Source: Gammaproteobacteria bacterium (GTDB taxonomy: Bacteria > Pseudomonadota > Gammaproteobacteria > Steroidobacterales > Steroidobacteraceae). From it: DNA of 64,000 nucleotides. A program made the position numbers and the translations under genes. Every line of letters begins with the position of its first letter. Position 1 is the first letter of the stretch. The notes under the pieces are model-generated. The model saw nothing but the letters and a program-made list of their open reading frames with translations, did not search any database and was not told the origin of the DNA. Location of the stretch: contig JANYFY010000016.1 of the NCBI GenBank assembly GCA_025359565.1, positions 124,001 to 188,000 on the forward strand. Direction: 5' to 3'. Shown one piece after another: positions 29,544 through 39,190 of this stretch.

Positions 29544-31481
29544 ATGGGCAAATTGACCACAATTAGCGTAGTAACGCTACTGTATTTTTTCGGGGATGTT
29601 GACTTTGCGCAATCCGTGACCTCTATGCGGTTCATGCCTTGTGCAATAAGCGGCGCCCGTTGCGGCCGCTTGGTTCGTGCACTTGATCCCAGTGGGCGCA
29701 TCAGCGGCACCCTTGATATCTATTTTGAATACTATGTCGCACGTGGAACGAATCCGAAACACGAGGCCTTGGTGGCGACTGAAGGGGGACCTGGCTATCC
29801 TGCAACTGAGTCACGCGATGAATATTTACGTCTTTTCGAGCCATTTCGCGCCGACCACGATGTCATTATCATGGACAATCGCGGGACGGGAAAATCTGCG
29901 GCAATCGATTGTGCTGCCTTGCAGAAAGCGCCAAGTCTTAGCATCAAGAATATCGGCGAGTGTGGTGAGCAATTGGGAGCACGCGCAGCGTTTTTTAGTA
30001 CTACCTACGCGGTGGATGATCTTGAGGCGGTGTTGGCGGAGCTGGGTGAGGGTGCAGTGGATTTGTATGGCGATTCTTATGGCACATTTTTCGCGCAAGT
30101 TTTTGCGGTGCGTCACCCGCTGCGTTTGCGTTCCGTGGTATTGGATGGCGCTTACCCACTCAATGGGCCGGAAGTGGCGTGGTATAAAAACTACGCACCT
30201 GCGATGCGCGATAAATTCAATCAAGCCTGCGAACGCTCGGTGGTCTGCAAGAATATTCCGGGACCTTCGATGGAGCATATTCAGTTGGCTTTGGATCGAT
30301 TGCGTACTCATGCAGGTCTAGGGGAGGGGCCTGACGCTGATGGTATTACTCGACACTTTACTGTCAATGCATCTACTTTGGCGATCGTGTTGTTTGGTTC
30401 AGCTCCACCGCTAGCCACATTACGGGAGGGAGACGCTGCCGCGAGGGCGTATGCATTGGGGGATGCGCTACCGCTCCTTCGCCTGATGGCAGAGTCTAGT
30501 GTATCGGTCGATTCGCGGGATGCCACCCAAGATCCGAAGCAGTACAGTGAGGGACTTGCAGCAGCGGTTACCTGCCAGGATATGCCGCAGATTTTTGATA
30601 TGCGGTTGGCTCCTGCGCAACGCGTTATTTCACGCGATCAGATTTTCGACAAACATAGACGCGCAAATCCGGATAGTTTTGCACCGTTTACATTGGATGA
30701 GTATCGAGGCATGCCGTTGGACTACGCATATCTAGAGCAGTGTGTTAGCTGGCCCAGGGTTGGCGAGCAGTTGCCCGCATTTCGTGAGGGAGAGGTTCAC
30801 GGGTTTCCAAGGATCGCGATACTAGTTCTTTCTGGCGAGTTCGATAATATTACCTCCGTGGCTGAGGGGGCGGCCGCCGCGGCGCAATTTTCTCTGGGCC
30901 ATCAGGTCGTGTTACGCAATAGTTTTCATGTAAACGCATTGCCTCATGCGCGCAGCGATTGTGGCGTAAAGATTGCGCGCCAATTTATCCGCTCACTGCA
31001 ACCTGGCGATATCACCTGCGCGCAGGAGATTGCCCCGCTGAGACTGGCGCCATCATTTGCGATGGATTACGCGGCGGTTATGCCCGCAACCGCATTGGTG
31101 GGCAATCAAGTGTCGCAATCTGGACTACAAGTTGCAGCGGCATCGCTTGCGACCTGTGGTGATTTGTTGGCGCGCTTAGTCGCAAATACGAGCGGTCAAG
31201 GGGTGGGACTGAGAGGAGGGCACTTTACCGTACGCCATGATTCCCTCGGATTACATGCGACCTTAGATCGAATTCGCTGGACACATGATCTTGAGGTCAC
31301 AGGCAATTTAGATGTCGATTTACAAGGTGATGGTGGAGTGGTCAGACTTGATGTCCGTACCGACGATGGAGTTAGCGCAAAGATAGCAGCGAGTTGGCCC
31401 CGCGGTGGCAATGAGGTGAACGCGCGACTTACCGGCTCGGTGGCGGGGCGGTTGTTGATAGCGGATGCTAGGGCTCCTTAG
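29544..31481 (+). CDS. Exported alpha/beta hydrolase of the S33/TAP-like peptidase type
   Basis: About 645 residues with a signal peptide ending near DVDFAQ. The oxyanion region GGPGYPAT (about 74), DNRGTGKS (about 112), nucleophile elbow GDSYGTFFAQ (about 175), acid region SGEFDN (about 430) and histidine in NSFHVNALPHARSDCG (about 457) match the proline-iminopeptidase/TAP-like family. The family normally ends soon after the TAP domain; here another 150 beta-rich residues follow. The ATG at 29544 has AAGGGGGA upstream and starts the signal peptide, unlike the ATG at 29520. Likely periplasmic aminopeptidase or esterase. Confidence 0.82.
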   Translation: MGKLTTISVVTLLYFFGDVDFAQSVTSMRFMPCAISGARCGRLVRALDPSGRISGTLDIYFEYYVARGTNPKHEALVATEGGPGYPATESRDEYLRLFEPFRADHDVIIMDNRGTGKSAAIDCAALQKAPSLSIKNIGECGEQLGARAAFFSTTYAVDDLEAVLAELGEGAVDLYGDSYGTFFAQVFAVRHPLRLRSVVLDGAYPLNGPEVAWYKNYAPAMRDKFNQACERSVVCKNIPGPSMEHIQLALDRLRTHAGLGEGPDADGITRHFTVNASTLAIVLFGSAPPLATLREGDAAARAYALGDALPLLRLMAESSVSVDSRDATQDPKQYSEGLAAAVTCQDMPQIFDMRLAPAQRVISRDQIFDKHRRANPDSFAPFTLDEYRGMPLDYAYLEQCVSWPRVGEQLPAFREGEVHGFPRIAILVLSGEFDNITSVAEGAAAAAQFSLGHQVVLRNSFHVNALPHARSDCGVKIARQFIRSLQPGDITCAQEIAPLRLAPSFAMDYAAVMPATALVGNQVSQSGLQVAAASLATCGDLLARLVANTSGQGVGLRGGHFTVRHDSLGLHATLDRIRWTHDLEVTGNLDVDLQGDGGVVRLDVRTDDGVSAKIAASWPRGGNEVNARLTGSVAGRLLIADARAP

Positions 31482-31496
31482 ACGGTACTAGGAGCC
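31472..31496 (+). terminator. Hairpin at the end of the S33 hydrolase gene
   Basis: GGCTCCT and AGGAGCC form a perfect seven-base GC-rich stem with an 11-base loop spanning the stop codon at 31479-31481. There is no following T-run, so an intrinsic terminator is only a possibility; it could also be an mRNA-stabilising hairpin. Confidence 0.35.
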
Positions 31497-31670
31497 GCTC
31501 CCTTAGCTACTAGCGCTGAGGTAAAAAGATCTATGAGGCGAATGCAAAAGTACACAGATAATTAGCCGTTCGAGGGGTCGGCGGCAGGCGTAAAGTGTCA
31601 TGAACCGGCCACAGTGCCGCGGCACTCAACGGTCGCGTTGAGGCGACCCGTTAGCTGCGAGGTACCAGCG

Positions 31671-32045
31671 ATGCAACCCGACGATCTCGCAATCCCAACC
31701 CTACCGTGCCGCTCTGTGAGCGTCACTGTTGAGTTCTACAACCGCCTCGGCTTCGAGGGCGGCGCACATGATTTTAATAGCGAGTACGCGATACTAAAGC
31801 GAGGGGCTATCGAAATTCATTTTTTCACGCATAACGAACTTGTGCCAGCCGAGTCATCTGCCGGCTGCTATATTCGCGTTCTAGATGTCGAGAGCGTCTA
31901 TCGCTCTATCTGCGCCAGCCAGCTCCCGCGTACAGGTATCCCGCGCATGGATACCTTGGAAGACAACCCATGGGGGCTTAGAGAGTTTGCCGTAGTAAAC
32001 CCCGATGGCAATCTTCTACGCATCGGACAAATCATTGCAAAGTAA
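31671..32045 (+). CDS. VOC-family protein, bleomycin-resistance type
   Basis: 124-residue vicinal-oxygen-chelate protein. LAIPTLPCRSVSVTVEFYNR followed by LGF is the usual start of bleomycin-binding proteins, and WGLREFAVVNPDGNLLRIGQ is the C-terminal signature. Such dimers bind bleomycin-like glycopeptides, but many homologues have no tested role, so resistance is only possible. I chose the ATG at 31671 because it matches the family start; an in-frame ATG at 31614 adds an unlikely leader. The gene stands alone between an upstream GTTAGCT and a downstream GCCTAAC, partial integron-like core sites, and may be a captured cassette. Confidence 0.8.
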   Translation: MQPDDLAIPTLPCRSVSVTVEFYNRLGFEGGAHDFNSEYAILKRGAIEIHFFTHNELVPAESSAGCYIRVLDVESVYRSICASQLPRTGIPRMDTLEDNPWGLREFAVVNPDGNLLRIGQIIAK

Positions 32046-32073
32046 CCATATGCCCAACCGCGCCTCTGCGCCG

Positions 32074-32163
32074 CCTAACAACGCGTGAGAGCGGTTCGTG
32101 ATGCGTCGGCGTGCGCGCCAGCCGCCGTCGTGCGGCGGCACAAACTTATCTAAGTAGTTGAGC
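32074..32163 (+). other. Degenerate attC-like segment behind the VOC gene
   Basis: GCCTAAC (32074-32080) matches the RYYYAAC core of integron attC sites and GTTGAGC (32157-32163) matches GTTRRRY; the 90-base interval holds a GC-rich hairpin (GCCGCC/GGCGGC). The two cores pair with two mismatches and I cannot find a convincing inner L''/L' pair, so at best this is a decayed attC. A GTTAGCT at 31650-31656 would be the 5' boundary. Confidence 0.25.
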
Positions 32164-32196
32164 TTTAAGATCCCGAACGCGCCGGCTAGCTCGGGC

Positions 32197-33021
32197 TTAG
32201 ATCGCGGCCAATCTTCGTGCTCGCGCGATACGCCATTGTGCATCGGGCTCGCTAGCGTAAACCTCGTCGGGAGTAGCACCGGTTTGTTTAAGGTTGGCGT
32301 CAAGGCTCACGCGATTGTCAAACACAAAGCACTCGCCTTGCCACTCGCCCTGTGGGTTGGGCATTTGCGCCAGATAGTTGAGTATGCCACCCTCCAACTG
32401 GTAGACGGATACGCCTAAATCTGCCATCCAGGCGCTGGCTTTTTCGCAGCGAATGCCGCCGGTACAGTACATAGCGAGTTTTTTCCCCTCTGCCCGCCAT
32501 CGTGGAAGATTTTGTTCAATATATTTTGGGAAGTCACGAAAATTTCTAACTTGTGGGTTCACGGCATTATTAAAGTGCCCCATTTGATATTCGAAGCTAT
32601 TGCGATTGTCGATCACCACGACGTCGTCACGCGCAATTAACTCCCTCCAAGCCTCAGGGTTGACCTTAATACCTGTTTTCTTCGTGGGATCTACGCTCTC
32701 AATCCCTAGTGGTACGATCTCTTTCTTTAAATGAATTTTTAAGCGACCAAATGGTTTAACAGCGCAGCGTGTGCGTTGGTAGGTAATACCCGCGAACATT
32801 CCGTGGAAATTAGCGTGCAAAGTCAACGCCTCGATAAATGCATCGAGTTGCGCGGCAGTTCCTGCAAGCATGCCATTGATGCCTTCACTGGCGACCAAGA
32901 TACTGCCCGTAAGATTTTCCGTGACCGTAGTTAGATCGTTGACTATGGCTTTAGGGTCGGCAAGTCGCACGAATTTATAGAATACGATGTGAAATAACGA
33001 GGGAATAGTCATACTTGCCAT
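32197..33021 (-). CDS. trhO: tRNA uridine(34) hydroxylase TrhO (rhodanese family, YceA)
   Basis: Oxygen-dependent hydroxylase making 5-hydroxyuridine at the wobble base of some tRNAs. The 274-residue protein has the N-terminal acylphosphatase-like domain (GSILVASEGINGMLAG, about residue 37) and a rhodanese domain with VVIDNRNSFEYQMG (about 134) and active-site cysteine in MYCTGGIRCEKASAWM (about 185); GECFVFDNRVS (about 230) is also typical. Start ATG at 33021 or 33012; no strong ribosome-binding site separates them. Last gene of the leftward hemA run, 19 bases after mtgA. Confidence 0.94.
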   Translation of the reverse strand: MASMTIPSLFHIVFYKFVRLADPKAIVNDLTTVTENLTGSILVASEGINGMLAGTAAQLDAFIEALTLHANFHGMFAGITYQRTRCAVKPFGRLKIHLKKEIVPLGIESVDPTKKTGIKVNPEAWRELIARDDVVVIDNRNSFEYQMGHFNNAVNPQVRNFRDFPKYIEQNLPRWRAEGKKLAMYCTGGIRCEKASAWMADLGVSVYQLEGGILNYLAQMPNPQGEWQGECFVFDNRVSLDANLKQTGATPDEVYASEPDAQWRIARARRLAAI

Positions 33022-33040
33022 AATAGGGTAGTTAATGCCA

Positions 33041-33781
33041 TCACCTTAATCTCCGGTTCGGATACGCATCAATTTCATTCAGCATTTCCGGTCCACCCAA
33101 CGCCTGCATCTGGTGCATTATCCAATCATGTCGCTGCAGAATATAGCGCGAGGGTTTGGTAACAAAAAAACGTTGCGGATTGGGTAATACCGCTGCCATT
33201 AATGATGCGTCTTGCCGTGTCAAGCGTGACGCGGGTTTATGGAAAAAATATTCGGAAGCAGCTTCGGCGCCGTAAATCCCATCGCCGAATTCCGCAACGT
33301 TAAGGTATATTTCCAATATGCGACGCTTGGGTAAAAAGCATTCAATTAACACCGTGAAGTACGCCTCTAGCCCTTTACGTAGATAACTACGGTCTGACCA
33401 GAGGAATAAGTTTTTTGCCACTTGTTGGCTGATGGTGCTTGCGCCCAAGATTTTGTGACTGTGCTGATTTAGAGCATAGGCTTTTTCAATAGCCTGCACG
33501 TCAAATCCCCAATGCGCAGGAAATTTTTGGTCTTCGGATGCCACCACTGCTAACGCGAGGTTAGGTGATATTTCGTTTAAATTTACCCAGGCATGACGGA
33601 ACACGTAAGTGTTATCGCCGCGCAATATAGCGGCGCCCCGCGATTCGAGCATGAATGCGCTGACGGATGGATTGACTCGTTTGCATAGGAATACCAGCGT
33701 CGTGGAGATTGCCAGCAGGGCAATAAGGGAAATAAAAAAGGCGCGCAGCACTCTTGTTAGCCAAGATTTCTTGCGCGACAT
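33041..33781 (-). CDS. mtgA: Monofunctional biosynthetic peptidoglycan transglycosylase MtgA
   Basis: GT51 glycosyltransferase that polymerises lipid II into glycan strands at the inner membrane. The 246-residue protein has one N-terminal transmembrane segment (about 10-32) and GT51 motifs: EDQKFPAHWGFD with the catalytic glutamate (about 83), GASTISQQVAKNLFLW (about 112), KRRILEIYLNVAEFGDGIYG (about 152). No transpeptidase domain. Located between ppiB and trhO with spacers of about 20 bases. Confidence 0.96.
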   Translation of the reverse strand: MSRKKSWLTRVLRAFFISLIALLAISTTLVFLCKRVNPSVSAFMLESRGAAILRGDNTYVFRHAWVNLNEISPNLALAVVASEDQKFPAHWGFDVQAIEKAYALNQHSHKILGASTISQQVAKNLFLWSDRSYLRKGLEAYFTVLIECFLPKRRILEIYLNVAEFGDGIYGAEAASEYFFHKPASRLTRQDASLMAAVLPNPQRFFVTKPSRYILQRHDWIMHQMQALGGPEMLNEIDAYPNRRLR

Positions 33782-33801
33782 TTTTTTTCTTGGTGTAGGT
33801 T

Positions 33802-34290
33802 TTATGGCGTGATTCTACGCACGCTGCGCATGATGACCGGATCAAGGGGAACATCGTCGAAGCCGCGTCTATTGCCGGTTTTTACCGCAGCAATTTTATC
33901 AATAACATCCATTCCATCCGTGACCTTAGCAAATACCGCGTAGCCAAAGTTGCCGCGCTGGTTGTCAAGAGCATTGTTGTCCTTTAAGTTGACAAAGAAT
34001 TGGGAGGTGGCGCTATTAATATCGTTGGTGCGGGCCATAGATAGGCTACCACGGGTATTTTTTAAACCATTGTCAGCCTCGTTTTTAATCGATGCTCGGG
34101 GCTTTTTTTGGGTCATATCTTCCAGAAACCCGCCCCCTTGAATAACGAATCCGGGGATTATTCGGTGAAATATGCTGGCATCGAAGAAGCCATCATCGAC
34201 GTATTTTAGGAAATTGGCGACCGATAGCGGCGCCTCTTTCTCAAAAAATTCTACGGTAAAATTTCCTAGGGAGGTTTCGACACGGATCAT
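33802..34290 (-). CDS. ppiB: Peptidyl-prolyl cis-trans isomerase, cyclophilin type
   Basis: Small cyclophilin (162 residues) catalysing prolyl isomerisation. FHRIIPGFVIQGG (about 40), SATSQFFVNLKDN (about 95) and FGYAVFAKVTDGMDVID (about 118) are the active-site and core motifs. No signal peptide is visible, so it should be cytoplasmic like PpiB. It sits 19 bases downstream of prmC and 20 upstream of mtgA in the same leftward run. Confidence 0.93.
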   Translation of the reverse strand: MIRVETSLGNFTVEFFEKEAPLSVANFLKYVDDGFFDASIFHRIIPGFVIQGGGFLEDMTQKKPRASIKNEADNGLKNTRGSLSMARTNDINSATSQFFVNLKDNNALDNQRGNFGYAVFAKVTDGMDVIDKIAAVKTGNRRGFDDVPLDPVIMRSVRRITP

Positions 34291-34309
34291 GAACTTGTCC
34301 TACGGTTGA

Positions 34310-35197
34310 CTAAATAGCGCCGCGCGTGACGCGGGGTTTGTTCGAGAAGTCTAAATGAGTTTCGATTGCTGTAAAGCCGTGTTTTTTTAATAACGTTACG
34401 ATATCCCCCGCTTGTGCGCAACCATGCTCCAAAATTAACCATCCTGATTTATTGAGATGTGAGGCCGCGCCCGCAACGATCAGATTGAAAGCCTCAAGGC
34501 CGCTGGGGCCGGGCGATAAAGCGATCGAAGGTTCCGCTTTCAACAGCTTCAATGACGGATCGTTTGAAGCGACATAGGGCGGATTCGAAACAATGAGGTC
34601 GAAGCGTTGGCCAGGCGTGGCATCGAACCACGATCCTTGGCGCCAATGAATTCTGGTGAATCCGAATTGCCTGGAATTCTCGCGAGCGATGGCGAGTGCG
34701 TTCATCGATATATCGACAGCGGTGATGTGTGCTTGAGGCCTTTCGTTCGCAATGGCCAGTGCAATGGCGCCGCTACCCGTGCCTAGATCGAGAACGGCTG
34801 CGTTGGCATACGGCGGCAATAGACGTAACGCGACTTCCACCAAAGTCTCGGTTTCCGGTCGCGGAACGAGTACCGCGGGACTGACTCGTAGGTTCATCGA
34901 CCAAAACTCACGGGTGCCCGTCAAATAGGCAATCGGCGTGCCCTGCTGGCGACGGACGACAAGCCTGGAAAAGGCCTGTTGCGTGCTGTCAGAAATAGAG
35001 TCGAGGCTACGTGCGATTAATGCGGAACGTGAAATTCCGAGGATAGTTGCTAACAGCAATTGAGCATCCAACCGCGGCGAATCGCTGTGCGCCTGCAGTT
35101 GGCGAGTAGCTCCACGGAGTACCTCGTTAACGGTGACCTCGTCGGCCGCGCAAGAGGGGGCGGTCACTGTCGTACTGGCGCTGCGGTTTTCGATCAT
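34310..35197 (-). CDS. prmC: Peptide chain release factor N5-glutamine methyltransferase PrmC
   Basis: SAM-dependent enzyme that methylates the glutamine of the GGQ motif in release factors RF1 and RF2. The 295-residue protein has an N-terminal helical substrate domain, the SAM loop [15 protein letters not shown] (about residue 136) and the catalytic NPPYV (about 203). It overlaps its substrate gene prfA by four bases, the classical prfA-prmC coupling. It is slightly longer than usual because of a short N-terminal extension. Confidence 0.96.
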   Translation of the reverse strand: MIENRSASTTVTAPSCAADEVTVNEVLRGATRQLQAHSDSPRLDAQLLLATILGISRSALIARSLDSISDSTQQAFSRLVVRRQQGTPIAYLTGTREFWSMNLRVSPAVLVPRPETETLVEVALRLLPPYANAAVLDLGTGSGAIALAIANERPQAHITAVDISMNALAIARENSRQFGFTRIHWRQGSWFDATPGQRFDLIVSNPPYVASNDPSLKLLKAEPSIALSPGPSGLEAFNLIVAGAASHLNKSGWLILEHGCAQAGDIVTLLKKHGFTAIETHLDFSNKPRVTRGAI

Positions 35198-36276
35198 TCG
35201 ACTTGATGCGCGAGTTCTTCGGCCTGATGTTCTTGGTTTAATGCTTGGATGAGTTCATCCACGTGACCACCCATGACATCGTCTAATTTATACAGAGTGA
35301 GGTTAATACGATGATCGGTCACGCGGCCTTGCGGAAAGTTGTAAGTTCTTATTCGTTCCGAGCGGTCACCCGAACCCACCTGAAGTTTGCGCGATTGGGC
35401 TTGCTGAGATTGCTGCTTTTCACGTTCACTCGCGAGTAGACGCGATTTTAGCAGGGACATGGCGCGTGAACGGTTTTTGTGCTGCGAGCGCTCATCTTGG
35501 CACTCCACCACGACTCCGCTAGGTATATGAGTGATGCGAATAGCAGAGTCCGTTTTATTGACGTGCTGGCCACCGGCGCCTGAGGCGCGAAAAGTGTCTA
35601 TGCGTAAATCGGCAGGATTTAAGTCCACCGCCTGAACTTCGTCGAGTTCGGGTAAAATTGCCACAGTGCAGGCCGAGGTGTGAATGCGGCCTTGAGCTTC
35701 CGTTGCGGGAACGCGCTGCACGCGATGCGTGCCGGATTCGAATTTCAGTAGCGAATAGGCTCCTCGCCCAATCACTCGACTGATTATTTCTTTATAGCCA
35801 CCATGTTCTCCGGAGCTTTCGCTTAATACTTCCACTGCCCAAGATTTTGATTCTGCATAGCGCGTGTACATTCGGAATAAATCGCCCGCAAATATAGCGG
35901 CTTCATCGCCACCCGTGCCAGCACGTACTTCGAGAAAAATATTGCTGTCGTCATTAGGGTCTTTGGGAACGAGTAAGCGTTGTAGCTGAAGCTCTTCGGC
36001 AGCAATCTTGGGCGTTATCGCGGCAATTTCTTCGAGACCCATAGCCTGTATGGCAGAATCGGAGTCCGCGCAAAGCTCATGAGCAATCGCTATATCTCCT
36101 TCCAAAGAAATAAATCGTCGATAGCCATCTACTAATGGGCCTAGTTTCGAGTACTCCATCGACAGTTCACGAAATTGATTTTGACGCGATATCACGCCCG
36201 GATCCGAAAGCAGCCGGCTGATTTCCTCAAAGCGTTCGTCGAGTTTTTCGAGTTTTCGACGGATAGAGTCTTTCAT
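35194..36276 (-). CDS. prfA: Peptide chain release factor 1
   Basis: Class I release factor recognising UAA and UAG. The tripeptide PAT (in [10 protein letters not shown], about residue 186) is the RF1 codon-reading motif and [15 protein letters not shown] (about 232) carries the GGQ hydrolysis motif methylated by PrmC. Length 360 is standard. The ATG overlaps the end of hemA by one base. RF1 presence matters for reading the TAG that interrupts the porin-like gene at 43097 as a true stop. Confidence 0.98.
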   Translation of the reverse strand: MKDSIRRKLEKLDERFEEISRLLSDPGVISRQNQFRELSMEYSKLGPLVDGYRRFISLEGDIAIAHELCADSDSAIQAMGLEEIAAITPKIAAEELQLQRLLVPKDPNDDSNIFLEVRAGTGGDEAAIFAGDLFRMYTRYAESKSWAVEVLSESSGEHGGYKEIISRVIGRGAYSLLKFESGTHRVQRVPATEAQGRIHTSACTVAILPELDEVQAVDLNPADLRIDTFRASGAGGQHVNKTDSAIRITHIPSGVVVECQDERSQHKNRSRAMSLLKSRLLASEREKQQSQQAQSRKLQVGSGDRSERIRTYNFPQGRVTDHRINLTLYKLDDVMGGHVDELIQALNQEHQAEELAHQVE

Positions 36277-37526
36277 TAGCGATCACGCTCGTCGGTCAAT
36301 AGTCGGGTGATAGCCTCGGCCAGGCTTGAGTCGGTCAGTTCGGCAGCCTTACGCAGCGCCTGTGTTGGCGAATGGAGCAGACGATTGGTTAAGGTACTGG
36401 CGAGATACTCCAGCACTTCGTCATGATTTTTGCCGGAGCCAAGCAGACGCCGCGCTTGCTCTAATGTTTGTAATCGGATGCTATCCGCTTGAGCACGTAG
36501 CACGCGAATAGCGGGTCCTGCATCGCTGGCTCTTGATTCGATGAGAAATCGTGCAACTTCTTCTTCGATTAAAATCTTGGCGCTGTCGGCCGCTATTTCG
36601 CGTTGTTGACGGTTCTCATCGACTTGTTGCTGTAAGTCATCGATAGAAAAAAGGTAGATATCTTCAAGGTCAGCAACGGAAGGCTCGATATCGCGCGGTA
36701 CTGCAAGATCAACCATGAATATGGGACGGTGCTTACGGGCACGAATTGCCGCGGTCGCCGCGCGTTTAGTGACGATAGGTGTAGGACTAGCGGTACAGCT
36801 GATGACGATGTCAGCGGCTATTAATTCACCATCGATATCGCTTAGATTGACGGCGTGGGCCTTTAACTCCTCGGCCAGCGTCTGGGCACGCCCTAAGCTG
36901 CGATTGGCGATGACCATGCGCTTGACACCTTGCGAGGCTAAATGCCTTGCGGTCAGACCAATCATCTCGCCAGCTCCGATGAGCAACGCGCTGCGTGCGC
37001 TTAAATCTGAATAAACACGTTTCGCGAGGTTCACTGTTGCCGAGGCAATCGATACTGCATTGGCCCCGATACGGGTCTCGGTACGCACCCGTTTAGCCGT
37101 GGAAAAAGTAGCTTGAAATAACTTGTTGAGAACGGGTCCGGTAGTTCCTTCCTCTTGGGCAATACGATAGGCTTCTTTAAGTTGACCAAGAATTTGAACT
37201 TCCCCCAATACCATTGAGTCAAGACCCGAAGCCACGCTAAAGGCATGGGTTATCGCGTAATGCTCTTGATGGTGGTACAAGCTTGCCGATAGATCGCAAC
37301 TATCGTGATGCTGCGCCAGCCATTTTGATAAATCTGCTCCGCCGGCCGTGCCAGCCCAATATAGCTCGGTTCGATTGCACGTTGATAAGATGACTATTTC
37401 CGCCACGCCACCGGCGTGTTTCAACGAGCGCAACGCCCTAAGCAGCCTTTCGTCGCTGAAGGCGACCTTTTCTCGTGTTTCGACGGGGGCCGTCTTATGA
37501 TTAATGCCAAGGATATTGAATGCCAT
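36276..37526 (-). CDS. hemA: Glutamyl-tRNA reductase HemA
   Basis: First enzyme of C5 tetrapyrrole synthesis, reducing Glu-tRNA to glutamate-1-semialdehyde with NADPH. I set the start at 37526 ([16 protein letters not shown]), the family N-terminus; the frame is open a further 34 codons upstream but without similarity. The catalytic cysteine is in [11 protein letters not shown] (about residue 49), the NADPH domain has [16 protein letters not shown] (about 190). About 416 residues. It is divergent from lolB across 69 bases, as in many gammaproteobacteria, and leads hemA-prfA-prmC. Confidence 0.97.
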   Translation of the reverse strand: MAFNILGINHKTAPVETREKVAFSDERLLRALRSLKHAGGVAEIVILSTCNRTELYWAGTAGGADLSKWLAQHHDSCDLSASLYHHQEHYAITHAFSVASGLDSMVLGEVQILGQLKEAYRIAQEEGTTGPVLNKLFQATFSTAKRVRTETRIGANAVSIASATVNLAKRVYSDLSARSALLIGAGEMIGLTARHLASQGVKRMVIANRSLGRAQTLAEELKAHAVNLSDIDGELIAADIVISCTASPTPIVTKRAATAAIRARKHRPIFMVDLAVPRDIEPSVADLEDIYLFSIDDLQQQVDENRQQREIAADSAKILIEEEVARFLIESRASDAGPAIRVLRAQADSIRLQTLEQARRLLGSGKNHDEVLEYLASTLTNRLLHSPTQALRKAAELTDSSLAEAITRLLTDERDR

Positions 37527-37595
37527 ATTCGCTATAGTGCGACCGTGTCGTCGATTTCTCGGGTATTTTATACTGTCGCGGCCGAGATAGCCCTT

Positions 37596-38195
37596 ATGCA
37601 TAAAGAACCTCGAAAAGTGGCGAGCCAATTGCTGCTGGGTCTGGCCTTTGGTTGGGTGCTGGTCGCGTGTGTGGCGCTGCGGCCCGTACGGGCGCCTATA
37701 TCCTGGTCACAGCGCGTTATTGCGCTTCAAAACAACCCTTCGTGGGACTTAAGTGGCCGAGTGGCTGTTGCCGTTGGAACCGAAGGGTGGCAAGCCACTC
37801 TAGATTGGCGGCAGCGTGCGACCTTGAGCGAGCTGCACCTTGCGGGGCCTTTGGGGTTACATGCCATGAGTTTAAGAAACACGCCGGCAGGTCTTTCAAT
37901 CGACGGTGCACCACCTAGTGACCTTAATGTAACTCAGTTGCAGGAGCGCTTGGGATTCGAACTACCCTTAGAACACTTGAAGTTTTGGCTACTGGGTGTG
38001 CCTGATCCTTCGACAACGTTTGAAATGTCGATGAATGCCGTGGGTCGAGTGGAGCATTTGATGCAGGCGGATTGGACGATGGACTATGATCGGTATGGAG
38101 CGCTGCATGGCGACTGGCTGCCGGCACATTTAATTTTGCAACACGCGGGCGTTCGTGTGCGAATTTCCGTTGATCGCTGGACTTTAGCCCCGTGA
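37596..38195 (+). CDS. lolB: Outer-membrane lipoprotein insertion factor LolB
   Basis: Outer-membrane lipoprotein that accepts lipoproteins from LolA and inserts them. The 199-residue protein starts MHKEPRK, with a hydrophobic signal and lipobox LVAC (about residue 23), then the single beta-sheet domain: WDLSGRVAVAVGTEGWQATLDW (split WDLSGRVAV and WQATLDW), HLAGPLGLHA and PLEHLKFWLLGVPDP, all LolB-like. The longest frame starts at 37416 inside hemA's promoter region and is rejected. It overlaps ispE by four bases (GTGA). Confidence 0.93.
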   Translation: MHKEPRKVASQLLLGLAFGWVLVACVALRPVRAPISWSQRVIALQNNPSWDLSGRVAVAVGTEGWQATLDWRQRATLSELHLAGPLGLHAMSLRNTPAGLSIDGAPPSDLNVTQLQERLGFELPLEHLKFWLLGVPDPSTTFEMSMNAVGRVEHLMQADWTMDYDRYGALHGDWLPAHLILQHAGVRVRISVDRWTLAP

Positions 38196-39067
38196 GCCGC
38201 AACGCGGTGATTGAACGTCCAGCGTCCTGTTGGCCGGCACCAGCAAAGCTCAACTTGTTTCTGCTTGTATTAGGCAGGCGGCCGGATGGTTTTCACGAGC
38301 TACAAACTTGCTTTCAGTTTGTAGATCTGTGTGATGAAATTCACTTTGCAGTGCGCGTCGACGGTAAGATTCATCGCTCTGACGTAAGCTCTGGTGTGCC
38401 CCACGAGTCGGATTTGTGCGTGCGCGCGGCGCGGGCCTTGCAGCAGGCGACGGGTTGTCATTTGGGTGCAGATATTAAATTGATAAAGCGCATCCCGATG
38501 GGAGCCGGATTAGGGGGTGGTAGTTCGGACGCGGCAACTACGCTAGTTGCGCTTAACTACCTCTGGAAATTGCGCCGTTCGGTACAAGAATTGGCGGCGT
38601 TGGGTTTACGATTAGGTGCGGATGTGCCGGTTTTCGTGCACGGGCGGGCCGCTTGGGCGGAAGGAATTGGCGAGCGTTTGACGCCGTTATATCCGCCAAT
38701 GGCTCCAAAAGAAGATAACTATCTGATTTTAAAGCCTAATATTGCCATTAGTACTGCGCAAGTGTTTGCTGCTCCTGAATTGACAAGAAATTCGGCGCCC
38801 ATCACAATTAGCGGTTTTATGGCGTCCGGTGGCCCCAACGATTGTTTGGGGGTTGTGGGTCGTTACAGTGAAGTGGCGGGCGCAATCGCTTGGTTGTCGG
38901 GTTTCGGTAAGGCGCGCCTGACCGGTACCGGTGCTTGCGTGTTCATAACTTGCGAATCGCGCGATCGAGCTCGTGCGATCGCGCGGGAAGTGCCGGCAGC
39001 GTTTGAGGCGTTCGTGGTTCGCGGGCTAAATAATTCACCCCTGCAGGCACGACTGGCCGCTGGTTGA
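38192..39067 (+). CDS. ispE: 4-diphosphocytidyl-2-C-methyl-D-erythritol kinase IspE
   Basis: GHMP kinase of the MEP isoprenoid pathway. The ATP-binding motif IPMGAGLGGGSSDAA (about residue 96), N-terminal PAKLNLFLLVLGRRPDGFHEL (PAKLNLFL then GRRPDGFHEL) and C-terminal GTGACVF are typical. 291 residues. The start is a GTG overlapping the lolB TGA. The conserved order lolB-ispE-tRNA(Gln)-prs follows. Confidence 0.97.
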   Translation: MSRNAVIERPASCWPAPAKLNLFLLVLGRRPDGFHELQTCFQFVDLCDEIHFAVRVDGKIHRSDVSSGVPHESDLCVRAARALQQATGCHLGADIKLIKRIPMGAGLGGGSSDAATTLVALNYLWKLRRSVQELAALGLRLGADVPVFVHGRAAWAEGIGERLTPLYPPMAPKEDNYLILKPNIAISTAQVFAAPELTRNSAPITISGFMASGGPNDCLGVVGRYSEVAGAIAWLSGFGKARLTGTGACVFITCESRDRARAIAREVPAAFEAFVVRGLNNSPLQARLAAG

Positions 39068-39102
39068 ATTTGGTATCATTTTTTAGATGATTGTTTTTTT
39101 GT

Positions 39103-39177
39103 TGGGGTGTCGCCAAGTGGTAAGGCAGCGGGTTTTGATCCCGCCATTCGGAGGTTCGAATCCTTCCACCCCAGCCA
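39103..39177 (+). tRNA. tRNA-Gln (anticodon TTG)
   Basis: 75-base cloverleaf with encoded CCA. Acceptor TGGGGTG pairs with CACCCCA, the anticodon stem GCGGG/CCCGC encloses TTTTGAT with anticodon TTG at 39135-39137, and the T arm GAGG-TTCGAAT-CCTT is present. It is 13 bases upstream of prs and probably processed from the same transcript, an arrangement shared with pseudomonads. Confidence 0.97.
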
Positions 39178-39190
39178 GTTTGAGTAAGCT

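Noticed and set aside
37416-37595. N-terminal extension of LolB
   Set aside because: The extension overlaps the hemA 5' end in antisense and lacks similarity; the signal peptide and lipobox begin only after the ATG at 37596.
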